64,000 nt of DNA from Chryseobacterium cupriresistens. Its GTDB lineage: Bacteria; Bacteroidota; Bacteroidia; Flavobacteriales; Weeksellaceae. Within the stretch, counting starts at the first letter, position 1. Each line of letters starts with the position of its first letter. A program made the translations under genes and the position numbers. This document shows, one piece after another, positions 28,400 to 38,300 of this stretch. The stretch is taken from positions 1-64,000 of the forward strand of contig NZ_JBKKJT010000001.1 in assembly GCF_046614675.1 (NCBI RefSeq). Reading direction: 5' to 3'. A model generated the notes under the pieces. The model was not told where the DNA came from and made no database searches. It saw nothing but the letters and a program-made list of their open reading frames with translations.

Positions 28400-28439
28400 A
28401 ACGGGCCATTATCCTGAGCTTATCCGAAGGCAGCCCGTT
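28400..28439. repeat. inverted repeat in the glucanase-esterase gap
   Basis: AACGGGC at 28400-28406 and GCCCGTT at 28433-28439 are complementary and enclose a word, CCTGAGCTTATCCGAAGG, of the palindromic dispersed type. It may be a degenerate member of the intergenic palindromes seen elsewhere in the window. Confidence 0.45.
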
Positions 28440-28490
28440 TACATAAAAATGATCAAATCCGTTGGCTCTAGCTAAAATCTAAATAACAAT

Positions 28491-29198
28491 ATGAAACTAA
28501 AACTGAAACATATTCCTCTTTTATTGCTGCCGTTTTCAATACCAATGAATGCGCAGGAGATAAAAGGGGAACTCAATAAAGAAATTAAAAGACAGGAGAA
28601 AATGTCATACATTCTGGATTACCCACAGGATGTTAAAGGAAATGTACCATTAATTGTTTTCCTTCATGGTTCAGGAGAGCGTGGAACTAATCTTGATCTG
28701 GTAAAGGCACACAGTCCGTTTACCTATAAAAACCTGATCAAAGAACCTGTAGCTATTCTCGCACCCCAATGCCCGGAAGGAACTTGGTGGGATACGGTTA
28801 CCGTATATAATCTGATCAAGGAAATTCAGAAGAAATATAAAATTGATGCTTCCCGTATTTATCTTACAGGACTTTCTATGGGAGGATGGGGAACCTTAAA
28901 GCTGGCCATGGAGCATCCGGAAATGTTTGCTGCAGTGGCTTCAGTGTGTGCCCCTACAGATCAGGTTATGACCGCCAATATTCATCGGTTTAAAGATCTG
29001 AATATGAGGATTTTTCATGGCGGAATGGATGATATTGTATTACCGGCCAATGCTTTTAATTTTTATCAAAAGCTGCATCCTGTAAATCCTTCAGCAGAAT
29101 TGGTTATCTTCCCGAATGATAATCATAACTCATGGGATTCGGCTTACTCAAATCCAGCTCTGTATGAATGGATGCTGTCCAAAAAGAAAGAAAAGTAA
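28491..29198 (+). CDS. alpha/beta-hydrolase (carboxylesterase / dienelactone hydrolase-like)
   Basis: A 235-residue exported hydrolase. Residues 1-22 are a signal peptide. The fold is complete: the oxyanion region is FLHGSGERG, the nucleophile Ser129 lies in GLSMGGWG, the acid is in FHGGMDDIV, and the His in FPNDNHNSWD. It resembles the phospholipase/carboxylesterase-like enzymes often found in polysaccharide loci. It may remove acyl or succinyl-type substituents from the glucan before hydrolysis. That role is inferred from the neighbours only. Confidence 0.82.
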   Translation: MKLKLKHIPLLLLPFSIPMNAQEIKGELNKEIKRQEKMSYILDYPQDVKGNVPLIVFLHGSGERGTNLDLVKAHSPFTYKNLIKEPVAILAPQCPEGTWWDTVTVYNLIKEIQKKYKIDASRIYLTGLSMGGWGTLKLAMEHPEMFAAVASVCAPTDQVMTANIHRFKDLNMRIFHGGMDDIVLPANAFNFYQKLHPVNPSAELVIFPNDNHNSWDSAYSNPALYEWMLSKKKEK

Positions 29199-29278
29199 TC
29201 CAGGACACCAATGATTGAAAAATAAACCCATCAAATTAAAGCAAAAAATATAAAACAATAATTTAAGAAGATAGATTT

Positions 29279-31606
29279 ATGAAAAAGTTAATTGTAATCG
29301 CCACTTTAGCATTGGCACCTGTATTTTCCGCACAGGAAATGGTAACGAAGCCCGTTCAGTCTTACCAGACAGCTCAGTATCAGGCTAAGAAGAAAGCTTT
29401 TGTAGACAATCTTTTATCTAAAATGACATTGGATGAAAAAATTGGCCAGATGAACCTTCCGACTTCCGGAGATTTCACTACAGGACAGGCACAGAGCTCT
29501 GATATCGGAAAGAAAGTAGAGCAGGGATTAGTCGGCGGATTATTCAATATAAAAGGAGCAGATAAGATCAAGGCAGTTCAGAAAGTGGCAGTAGAAAAAA
29601 GCCGTCTGAAGATTCCTATGATTTTCGGAATGGATGTTATTCATGGCTATGAAACTACTTTCCCGATTCCTTTAGGGTTAGCCGCTTCGTGGGATATGAA
29701 CCTTATCCAGCAGTCAGCAAAAGTAGCTGCCAGAGAAGCTGCTTCCGACGGGATCAACTGGACATTCTCTCCCATGGTAGATATTTCCCGTGAACCAAGA
29801 TGGGGTAGAGTATCAGAAGGTTCTGGTGAAGACCCATATTTAGGAAGTGAAATTTCTAAAAATATGGTGTATGGCTATCAGGGGAAAGACCTGGCTAATG
29901 GAACCAATATCTTAGCTTGCGTGAAACACTTTGCCTTATATGGAGCAGGGGAATCCGGAAGAGATTACAATACGGTTGATATGAGCCATGTAAGGATGTT
30001 CAACGAATATTTTCCTCCTTACAAAGCTGCAGTGGATGCTGGTGTGGCTTCTGTAATGGCCTCTTTCAATGAAGTGGACGGAGTACCGGCGACAGGAAAC
30101 AGATGGCTTCAGACAGAAGTTTTAAGAAATCTATGGAAGTTCAAAGGCTTCGTAGTAACAGACTATACCGGTATCAATGAAATGGTAGACCACGGTATGG
30201 GAGATCTTCAGCAGGTATCTGCTTTGGCTTTAAAAGCTGGGGTTGATATGGATATGGTGGGAGAAGGTTTTTTAACAACATTAAAAAAATCCCTTCAGGA
30301 AGGAAAAGTTACGCAAGCTGAAATTGATATGGCAGCAAGGAGAATTCTTGAAGCAAAATATGATCTTGGTTTATTTGATAATCCATACAAACATGGAGAT
30401 GCGAAGTTAGCGGCAAAAGAAGTCTATAATATGGAAAACCGTAATATAGCAAGAAATACAGCTGCTCAATCCATGGTGTTATTGAAAAATGACAATCAGG
30501 TATTGCCTTTAAAGAAATCAGGAACAGTGGCTGTAATCGGCCCATTGGTGAATAACTCAATGAATATGGCCGGAACATGGAGTGTTGCGACAAAACATGC
30601 TGCTTCAGTTTCTTTGATGCAGGGATTACAGTCAAACTATGGAAAAGAAGTTAAGTTTTTATCAGCAAAAGGAGCCAATATAGATTACGATGCCAAATTA
30701 GAAGAAATCTATGCAGCTCATGGTAAAAAAACAGACAGAGACAACCGCTCGAAAGAAGAATTGTTAAAAGAAGCTGTAGAGGTAGCCAACAAAGCAGATG
30801 TGATTGTTCTGGCTATCGGAGAATCTGCTGAAATGAGTGGAGAATCTTCTTCAAGAACAGAAATTACGATTCCACAGTCTCAGGTTGACTTACTCAACGA
30901 ATTAAAGAAGACGGGAAAACCAATCGCAATGGTTCTTTTCACAGGTCGTCCTTTAGCTTTAACCAATGTAAAAGACACTCCGGATTCTATATTGAATGCT
31001 TGGTTTGCAGGATCTGAAGCAGGAAATGCCATTGCAGATGTTCTGTTCGGAAAAGTAAACCCGTCCGGAAAACTTCCGATGACTTTCCCAAGAAGTCTTG
31101 GGCAAGTGCCAATCTATTATAATGCTAAAAATACAGGTCGCCCGCTGAGTCAGGATAAAGTAGACAAATGTACTTATGAAAGATTCCGTTCGAACTATAT
31201 GGACGAATGTAATACGCCATTGTATGCTTTCGGATATGGATTGAGCTACACGAAATTCAATTATTCTGATATGGCAGTTTCCACTACTACTGCAAAAGGA
31301 AATCAGACGGTTCAGGCATCCGTTACTGTAACAAATACAGGAAATTATGACGGAGCTGAGGTTGTTCAGTTGTATATCAGAGATATGGTGGGAAGTATTA
31401 CAAGACCGGTAAAAGAATTAAAAGGTTTCCATAAAATATTTCTGAAAAAAGGAGAATCTAAAAAAGTAACTTTTGATATCACTCCTGAAAGCCTTAAGTT
31501 CTATAACGGAGATTTGAAATATGACTGGGAATCAGGTGAATTTGATATTATGATCGGAACCAGTTCTGACAATGTTCAGCATTCAAAGATTAACTGGACT
31601 AAGTAA
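29279..31606 (+). CDS. bglX: GH3 family beta-glucosidase (BglX-like)
   Basis: A 775-residue periplasmic exo-glucosidase. The signal peptide (about 1-19) ends in SAQ. The GH3 N-terminal TIM barrel runs to about residue 370, with the nucleophile Asp295 in GFVVTDYTG and the substrate-binding EPRWGRVSEGSGEDPYLGS loop. The GH3 C-terminal domain (about 400-620) has EMSGESSSRTEI. The last 100 residues are a fibronectin III-like domain with VTVTNTGNYDGAEVVQLY. The length matches BglX. In this locus it would cleave the oligosaccharides, possibly sophoro-oligosaccharides, made by the GH144-like enzyme. Confidence 0.93.
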   Translation: MKKLIVIATLALAPVFSAQEMVTKPVQSYQTAQYQAKKKAFVDNLLSKMTLDEKIGQMNLPTSGDFTTGQAQSSDIGKKVEQGLVGGLFNIKGADKIKAVQKVAVEKSRLKIPMIFGMDVIHGYETTFPIPLGLAASWDMNLIQQSAKVAAREAASDGINWTFSPMVDISREPRWGRVSEGSGEDPYLGSEISKNMVYGYQGKDLANGTNILACVKHFALYGAGESGRDYNTVDMSHVRMFNEYFPPYKAAVDAGVASVMASFNEVDGVPATGNRWLQTEVLRNLWKFKGFVVTDYTGINEMVDHGMGDLQQVSALALKAGVDMDMVGEGFLTTLKKSLQEGKVTQAEIDMAARRILEAKYDLGLFDNPYKHGDAKLAAKEVYNMENRNIARNTAAQSMVLLKNDNQVLPLKKSGTVAVIGPLVNNSMNMAGTWSVATKHAASVSLMQGLQSNYGKEVKFLSAKGANIDYDAKLEEIYAAHGKKTDRDNRSKEELLKEAVEVANKADVIVLAIGESAEMSGESSSRTEITIPQSQVDLLNELKKTGKPIAMVLFTGRPLALTNVKDTPDSILNAWFAGSEAGNAIADVLFGKVNPSGKLPMTFPRSLGQVPIYYNAKNTGRPLSQDKVDKCTYERFRSNYMDECNTPLYAFGYGLSYTKFNYSDMAVSTTTAKGNQTVQASVTVTNTGNYDGAEVVQLYIRDMVGSITRPVKELKGFHKIFLKKGESKKVTFDITPESLKFYNGDLKYDWESGEFDIMIGTSSDNVQHSKINWTK

Positions 31607-31698
31607 TATCCGGAAAAGTAATTCACCGGATTGTGTTATGAAGTTTTTTGGCACGATTTTTAATAATACCTCGGGTAATTATTAGTATACAAATCGAC

Positions 31699-32097
31699 AT
31701 GAAAAAAACAATTTTATTAAGCACAATGTTCCTGGGTTCTTTACTATTTGCACAAAAAGGAACAATAAAAGGTGGAGACAAAGATGCACACGGATGTATT
31801 GGTTCAGCAGGATATACTTATTCTCAAATTAAGAAAGACTGTATAAGAACGTTTGAACAGAAAATCAAGTTAACAGAAGTAGCTCCGAAAGACAGCTATA
31901 CTTCGATAGCTGCTGTTATTTTCAGTAAAGACATGAAACAAGCTGAGGTTTTTGTAAAAGATGCCGGTGAAAGAAGCATTATCCTTACCAGAGCAGGAGG
32001 TAAAGCCAAAGCATGGAAAAAGGATGGTTATGTATTGGTTCCTTACAAAAAGCACGGATATCAGCTTAAAAAGGATAATATCGTGATCTATCAGTAA
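31699..32097 (+). CDS. small secreted protein, tandem paralogue A
   Basis: A 132-residue exported protein. The start is ATG 31699, which opens a signal peptide ending FAQK. An upstream TTG would add a spurious 17 residues. The mature part has HGCIGSAGYTYSQIKKDCIRTFEQKIKL, with two Cys placed to form a disulfide, and an all-beta remainder. I recognise this block from unnamed Bacteroidota secreted proteins but know no function. A paralogue of the same layout follows at 32210. Both follow the polysaccharide locus but have their own terminators. Confidence 0.75.
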   Translation: MKKTILLSTMFLGSLLFAQKGTIKGGDKDAHGCIGSAGYTYSQIKKDCIRTFEQKIKLTEVAPKDSYTSIAAVIFSKDMKQAEVFVKDAGERSIILTRAGGKAKAWKKDGYVLVPYKKHGYQLKKDNIVIYQ

Positions 32098-32110
32098 GAT
32101 CCGGTTAAAA

Positions 32111-32138
32111 AAAACCGCTCGAAAGAGTGGTTTTTTGT
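32111..32138 (+). terminator. terminator of paralogue A
   Basis: The stem AAAACCGCTC / GAGTGGTTTT (one wobble) has a GAAA tetraloop, followed by a T-run. Confidence 0.88.
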
Positions 32139-32209
32139 ACCTTAGAGAAATTAATTAATATCACATTTCTGGGATATTTTTAATCCATCAGAAAACAAAA
32201 ATTTTACCT

Positions 32210-32620
32210 ATGAAAAAAATAATTTTACTCAGTACAATGTTCCTTGGATCATTCGTTTTTGCACAAAAAAGTACTCCTGTTCTCGGAGGCGACAGAGATG
32301 TTCACGGTTGTATCGGCTCCGCAGGATATACCTATTCCCAATTACGAAATAATTGTATACAGACTTTCAATCAGAAAATAAAACTCAAAGAAGTAAACTC
32401 AGACAAAAGCTATACTTCAATGACGGCAGTTATTTTTAATAAAAGCATGACTAAAGCCGAAGTATTCATTCCGGATGGAGCTGCAAAAAGCATTATTTTG
32501 GATAAGCAGGGAAAAGCAAAAATATGGAAAAGCGGAGCTCACGTGAAAGACAGCTATGTTTTAACTCCCTATAAAAAAAGCTATCAGATCAAGAAGAATG
32601 ATGAAGTCATTTATCAGTAA
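32210..32620 (+). CDS. small secreted protein, tandem paralogue B
   Basis: A 136-residue exported protein, collinear with paralogue A. It has the same signal peptide (LLSTMFLGS), the same HGCIGSAGYTYSQL block with two conserved Cys, and the same ending (YQIKK then a short strand and Tyr-Gln). It has a small insertion near the C-terminus (KSGAHVKDS). The two genes are a recent tandem duplication that has diverged in the surface-exposed middle. Function unknown. Confidence 0.75.
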   Translation: MKKIILLSTMFLGSFVFAQKSTPVLGGDRDVHGCIGSAGYTYSQLRNNCIQTFNQKIKLKEVNSDKSYTSMTAVIFNKSMTKAEVFIPDGAAKSIILDKQGKAKIWKSGAHVKDSYVLTPYKKSYQIKKNDEVIYQ

Positions 32621-32640
32621 AATAAAACCACAAATAACAG

Positions 32641-32665
32641 ACCACTCGCAAGAGTGGTTTTTTTA
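32641..32665 (+). terminator. terminator of paralogue B
   Basis: ACCACTC / GAGTGGT has a GCAA tetraloop and an eight-base T-run. Its stem is nearly the same as that of the paralogue A terminator, consistent with duplication of gene plus terminator. Confidence 0.88.
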
Positions 32666-32885
32666 TGTCAATAATTAAAATTAATTCGGTTTAATACGAC
32701 ATGTTTTGACGTTGTGGATAAATATTTTTACATCATAATAAAATAAAAACTGGTATAAATAGAGAGAATCTAATTAAAAATAGTATGATTTACAGGATAC
32801 CACACAAAAATGATTTCCATATCTTAAAAAGTGTTAAATTCGCGAAGTTTTAAGAAACTAATTACTAACTCAAAAAAAACATAGA

Positions 32886-33485
32886 ATGAAAAAATTCTAT
32901 TTCGGTGCATTCACTTTATGCACAGTCCTGGGCGTATCTGCCCAGGAAGTGGTGTGGCAGAAAGACATTCAATCCTCTACCCAGGATTTTCTAAGCCAGG
33001 TCACCACAACCATTGATCAGCAATACCTGATCTCGGGAAGCTCTATTCAAGGCGATAAGCAAAAGGCTTCAGGCAGTAAGCAAAACAACGGTTACGACTT
33101 TCATCTGGTAAAACTCAATCAACAGGGTGAAGAAGTCTGGGAGAAATATTTCTCAGGACAAAACCATGATTATCTGTCAGCCACTGTTACCACTCAGGAT
33201 GGCGGATTTCTTTTGGCAGGAACTTCTTATTCAGGAAAGGGATTGGATAAAAAAGAGGATTCCAAAGGAGGTTCAGATATCTGGCTGATCAGAATCAATG
33301 AATTCGGAGATGAACTATGGCAAAAAAACTTGGGAAGTTCTTCCGATGAAGAAGCAAGAGCTGTTATCCAAACTACAGATTTAGGATTCTTTGTTGCAGG
33401 AAATGTCCAAAACTCATCAAAAGGCTATGGTTCCAAAGATGTTTTAATCACGAGACGCCATTCTTCAATTCTTGTTCCATCTTGA
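32886..33485 (+). pseudogene. 5' fragment of a large secreted protein gene
   Basis: It encodes a signal peptide and then two to three propeller-like repeats (QKDIQSSTQDFLSQVTTTID, KYFSGQNHDYLSATVTTQDGG, QKNLGSSSDEEARAVIQTTDLGF), about 190 residues. Homology-like reading breaks off after DVLITR near 33456. The last ten residues and the stop come from unrelated DNA. In related species this N-terminus belongs to proteins of many hundred residues encoded just upstream of an RHS gene (from general knowledge of the group). The 3' part appears at about 33585. The gene is therefore probably broken by an internal deletion. Confidence 0.7.
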
Positions 33486-33588
33486 AAATATCCTTCAAAA
33501 TTTAAAACCTTTGCATTGGCAAAAATTCATTGAAGTTTAGAGCGTCTGATGGCCCTTCGAATCGGAAAGCCTTTCTTCCTTCTTTCTG
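33457..33588. other. filler DNA at the break in the secreted-protein gene
   Basis: About 130 bp that continue neither flanking reading frame. The plus strand has stops in the flanking frame (for example TGA 33547-33549). On the minus strand a short open frame ends DALNFNEFLPMQRF then stop, as if it were the C-terminal end of an unrelated protein. Its source is not recognised. An insertion-sequence scar is possible but unproven. Confidence 0.5.
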
Positions 33589-35307
33589 GATTCACCTTTC
33601 ACAAAAGGATTAGATCACTGGGGGTATTGGAATGGTAATGATGGAAACACGAATCTGGCACCTTTTGATACTTATAATGCATCTACTGGTGATTATACGC
33701 TTAATAATACTTTCAGAGACACTAATATTCAAAAATACAATGTCGGATTATTAAGTAAAGTTACTTATCCTACTAAAGGCTATTCAGTATTTGAGTACGA
33801 ACCTAACTATTATGGAAAAAGAATAGAAAGAAACTCTGTAAGTGCTTTTCTGCCGACAATAACTAATAATACTGGCGTTGTAGGAGGAGCAAGAATTCAC
33901 AGACAATATGATTATTCTGAAAATGGAGGAATTATAAATGATAAAACTTATAAATATTCTACAACATTAATAGGTAATACATCTTCTGGAATACTAATGA
34001 ACTGGCCAAGATATATGTATTACATAGAATTTTCAGGAACAGGATTTCTTGAAAAGTTAATGCTTAGATCCAGTTCTAATGTTCAACAAAATAGTATGGA
34101 CAGTTATAACGTAGGTTATCAAAAAGTATATGAAATAAACTTAGGAAAAGGATATACAGAATATAATTTTACAAATTATGAAGATTATCCCGATATTTTA
34201 AACCCCGACACAAATAATATTAAGAATTATTTTAATAATCCTCCTAACTTTGGAACATATCAGTCAAATCCAGAGAATTTATATAAAAATCTTAAGAATC
34301 TTTATGGTATTGACAGGAGTATTTTAAGAGGAAAGTTAAAATCTGAGATAATTTATCCAGAAGGTTCTGCAAACCCGTTAAAGAAAACTGAATATATTTA
34401 TAATGATAATATAGATTATAACCCAAATAGTCTTAAGGATAATAATAATTATGTTGTGGTCAACCATCTTTCAGGATATTGGGTCCAAGGTTATAAAAGA
34501 TACCTTAACACATCAGCTATCAAAAAGAAAATTACTACTGATTTTCTTAATAATACTCCAGTGATAAATACTACTGAATATTTTTATGATAGTGATAGTC
34601 ATTTGAATCTGGCTCGGGAAAATAACACTTTTTCTGACAATACTACAGTATCCAAGAATGTATATTATGCTCAGGATTCTCAGGGTGATAATTATTTGCT
34701 AAGGACTAAAAATATGGTAGGCATTCCTCTTATTATAGAATTAAAAAAAAATAACAAGAGTATCTCTAAAACAGAGATTAAATACCCCAAATTTACTTAT
34801 GAAATAACAAATAATACTGTAGGTTTAGCATTACCTTACCAGGTAAATTCTACGGATCTACAAAACGTTGTTTCTACTGAAGTGACTTATGATAAATATG
34901 ACAACAAAGGAAACTTACAGCAGTACACTACAAAATCAGGTGTTTCCACAGTAATCATCTGGGGTTACAACCAGACCCAGCCCATTGCCAAAATAGAAGG
35001 AGCTAAATTATCAGATATCCAGCAGTCACTGATTGATTCCATTATTAATGCTTCTAATACAGATGCTTCTGCTGCAGCTAATAATGATGAAACTTCATTT
35101 TTATCTGTACTAAATACCTTCAGAAGTAGTTTGCCAAACTATCAGATTACCACCTATACCTATGATCCTTTAATTGGGGTAAGAAGCATCACACCACCAT
35201 CAGGAATCAGAGAAAGCTATGTTTATGATTCCGCAAACAGACTTCAGAAAGTGATCGATGTGAATGGTAAAGTGTTGAAGGAAATGAAATACAATTATAA
35301 AAACTAA
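33586..35307 (+). pseudogene. 3' fragment of the same large secreted (RHS-partner) protein gene
   Basis: The frame is open from 33550 to the stop at 35307. Protein-like sequence begins at about SPFTKGLDHWGYWNG (33586) and precedes the first in-frame ATG (33997) by about 135 codons, so that ATG is not the original start. The content is YD-repeat-like: alternating Tyr/Asp/Asn strands (YPTKGYSVFEYEPNYYG, VTYDKYDNKGNLQQY) and an ending YDSANRLQKVIDVNGKVLKEMKYNYKN. The RHS gene starts 5 nt later. This is the typical upstream partner of DUF6443-RHS proteins, lacking its N-terminal half. It may still be translated from 33997 (436 residues). Confidence 0.7.
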
Positions 35308-35312
35308 AACTG

Positions 35313-38300
35313 ATGAAAAAGATAATAATACCAATAGGAGCGTTGCTCTTATCCAATATAACCTATGCGCAGCTTTCCACTATTTCAAGCAATGAAAACT
35401 ATATTCAGTCCAAAACGTATCTGGATTATAATGGAACATCTGCTACCAAATCCTCAGAAACCGTACAGTATTTTGACGGGTTGGGAAGACCAAAACAGGT
35501 AGTGAATGTCAAAGCATCACCACTGGGACGTGATGTAGTTACTCATATAGAATATGATCCTTTCGGAAGACAGGTAAAAGATTATTTACCTGTTCCCCAG
35601 CTTTCTACCAGCAATGGAAACTATTATTCAGGACCCTTGGGTGTTTATCCTAACACGTATGGTAATGAAAAGATCTATTCTGAAAAAGTTTTGGAAAGCT
35701 CACCATTGGACAGGGTTCTGGAACAGAAACAGGTAGGTAATGACTGGAACGGAAAATCTGTAAAGTTCAGCTATGACACCAACGGACTGAATGAAGTCTA
35801 TCAGTACATTAGTACCACGAGCTGGATAAATGGAGCTACTAAAAGTGCACTGAGCTTATCCTCTGCCACGGTTTATGCCCCAAACCAGCTTTATAAAAAC
35901 TCTGTCAAAGATGAGGATGGTAATGAAACCATAGAATTTAAAAACGGTAAAGGTCAGGTTGTTTTGGTAAGGAAAGTCATGAGCCCCGCAGAAAATGTGG
36001 ATACCTATTATGTTTACAATGAATATGACCAGCTGGCTTTTGTCATTCCTCCTCTGGCTGTTCATAAGCCTATTACGGATGATCTTCTCAATACCTTATG
36101 CTATCAGTACCATTATGATGGTAGGGGAAGACTGGTGGAAAAAAAGCTTCCCGGAAAAGGCTGGGAGTTTATGGTATATGATAAAGCCGACAGGCTGATG
36201 CTTACCCAGGATGCCAATATGAAAGGATCTGGAAAATGGCTGATGACCAAGTATGACCAGTTTGGAAGAGTTGCCTATACAGGAATATTCAGTTCAAATG
36301 ACAGTAGGGCGACAATACAGGATCAGATCAAGGATTTGGTTATTTATGATGCGCGCCATTCTACAGGTTTTGTAAGGAATGGAATCAATATTTATTATAC
36401 AGCCGTCTATTTTACCCCTGAAAGTATTTTGTCGGTTAATTATTACGACTCTTATCCTGCCTACAGTTTTAATCCGGCATTCCCCTCAACAATTCAGGGA
36501 GAACCAGTATTGACAGACACTCCTGCAGCTGACGGAAGAAGTACCAAAGGACTACCTGTAATGAGTTTTGTAAAGAATATTGAGGATGACAACTGGACCA
36601 GGAACTATACCTATTACGATCAGAAAGGAAGAGCTATTGGCAGTCATTCTGTGAATCATTTGGGAGAATATACAAGAACAGAATCCAAACTGGATTTTGC
36701 AGGAATCACGAAACAGACTGTAACAAGGCATAAGAGACTGAGTACGGATACCGAAAGAGTCATCACAGAAACCTTTGATTATGACAGTCAGAACCGCTTG
36801 GTTACCCATAAACATAAGATTGATAATAATGCTGAAGAAATCCTGGCTCAGAATACCTATAATGAAATTTCCCAGGTTACGAATAAAAAAGTGGGAGGAG
36901 TTACAGCTTCTTCTCCGCTTCAGCAGATAGATTACCAATATAATATCCGTGGGTGGCTGACCCAGATTAACGATCCTGCCAACCTTGGAAATGACCTGTT
37001 TGGATATAAAATCAGATATAATGAAGTACAAGGTCTGGAAGTCCCCAATACCAATTACCCGAACCACAAAGTAAAACCGAAATACAACGGCAATATCGCT
37101 GAAGTTGATTGGAAAATCTCTACAGGAGCGAATGATAATGTGAGAAGATACGGATATGTTTATGACCCGTTGAACAGGCTTACAGCAGGTTTCTATCAAA
37201 AAGACACCAATCCTTCCGGGAAAGAATACAATGAACTCTTTGCTTATGACCTGAACGGGAATATTCTGAATCTGGTAAGAACCCAGGGACTTCTCCCGGG
37301 AAGTACTGAGGCCATGGTGATCGATAATCTGATCTACAGCTACACGGGAAACAGGCTTACCAAAGTATCCGATGCCTATCTTAACAGTTTAGGATATCCT
37401 GTAGGAGGAAATGAAATAGGCTACGATGATAACGGAAATATGACGACCCAATTGGATAAAGGAATTTCCTCCATTCAATATAATTATCTAAATTTACCAC
37501 GAAAGATTACCCAGAACTCAAAAGTAATGGATTATATTTACAGAGCAGACGGAGTGAAACAAAAAAAGGTTTTCGGAACAGAAACAACCGATTATCTGGA
37601 TGGTTTTCAGTATACCAATTCAGTATTAAAGTTTTTCCCAACATCAGAAGGATATTTTAATGTTGAAACTGGAAAGTACGTGTACAATTATACGGACCAC
37701 CTTGGAAATGTTAGATTAAGTTATGCTAAAAATGGAGCAGGAACAGAGATCATTGAAGAAAGTAACTATTACCCGTTTGGATTGAAGCATGAGGGGTATA
37801 ATGGATTGGTAGGAAATCCTTCGTATCAATACAAGTACAACGGTAAGGAACTTCAGGAGACTGGGATGTATGATTATGTTGCAAGATTCTATATGCCTGA
37901 TATTGGAAGATGGGGTGTTGTGGATCCGCTCGCAGAAAAAATGACGAGATTTAGTCCTTATAATTATGCGTTTAATAATCCAATTAGGTTTATTGACCCA
38001 GATGGAAGACAGGGAACTGATTGGTATCAAAATACTTTAACTGGGGATTATAAATGGTTTGATGGAAAAGATCAACATCAAGGTTATGCTTATGTTGATA
38101 ATAGTGGAACTAATGATATCAATATTTTAACGCGAGGTGGTTATGAAAATGAAGTTCTAGGAGCAGTTTTACATCCGGACGGAACAGTTTCAGATTATAA
38201 TTACCCAAATATTACAGCAAATAGAGGAGAAATATTAACAACCCCAGATGGTACAAAATTTGAAGCAGGATCTACCAATATAGGAACTTATTGGAGTTTT

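Noticed and set aside
33457..33588. Filler as the end of an insertion-sequence transposase
   Set aside because: The minus-strand ending DALNFNEFLP looks protein-like, but I cannot place it in any transposase family and no terminal inverted repeats or target duplication are visible.
36552..37199. 215-codon minus-strand frame inside the RHS gene
   Set aside because: It lies fully antisense to well-conserved YD repeats and has biased Ile/Phe/Ser content typical of a shadow frame.
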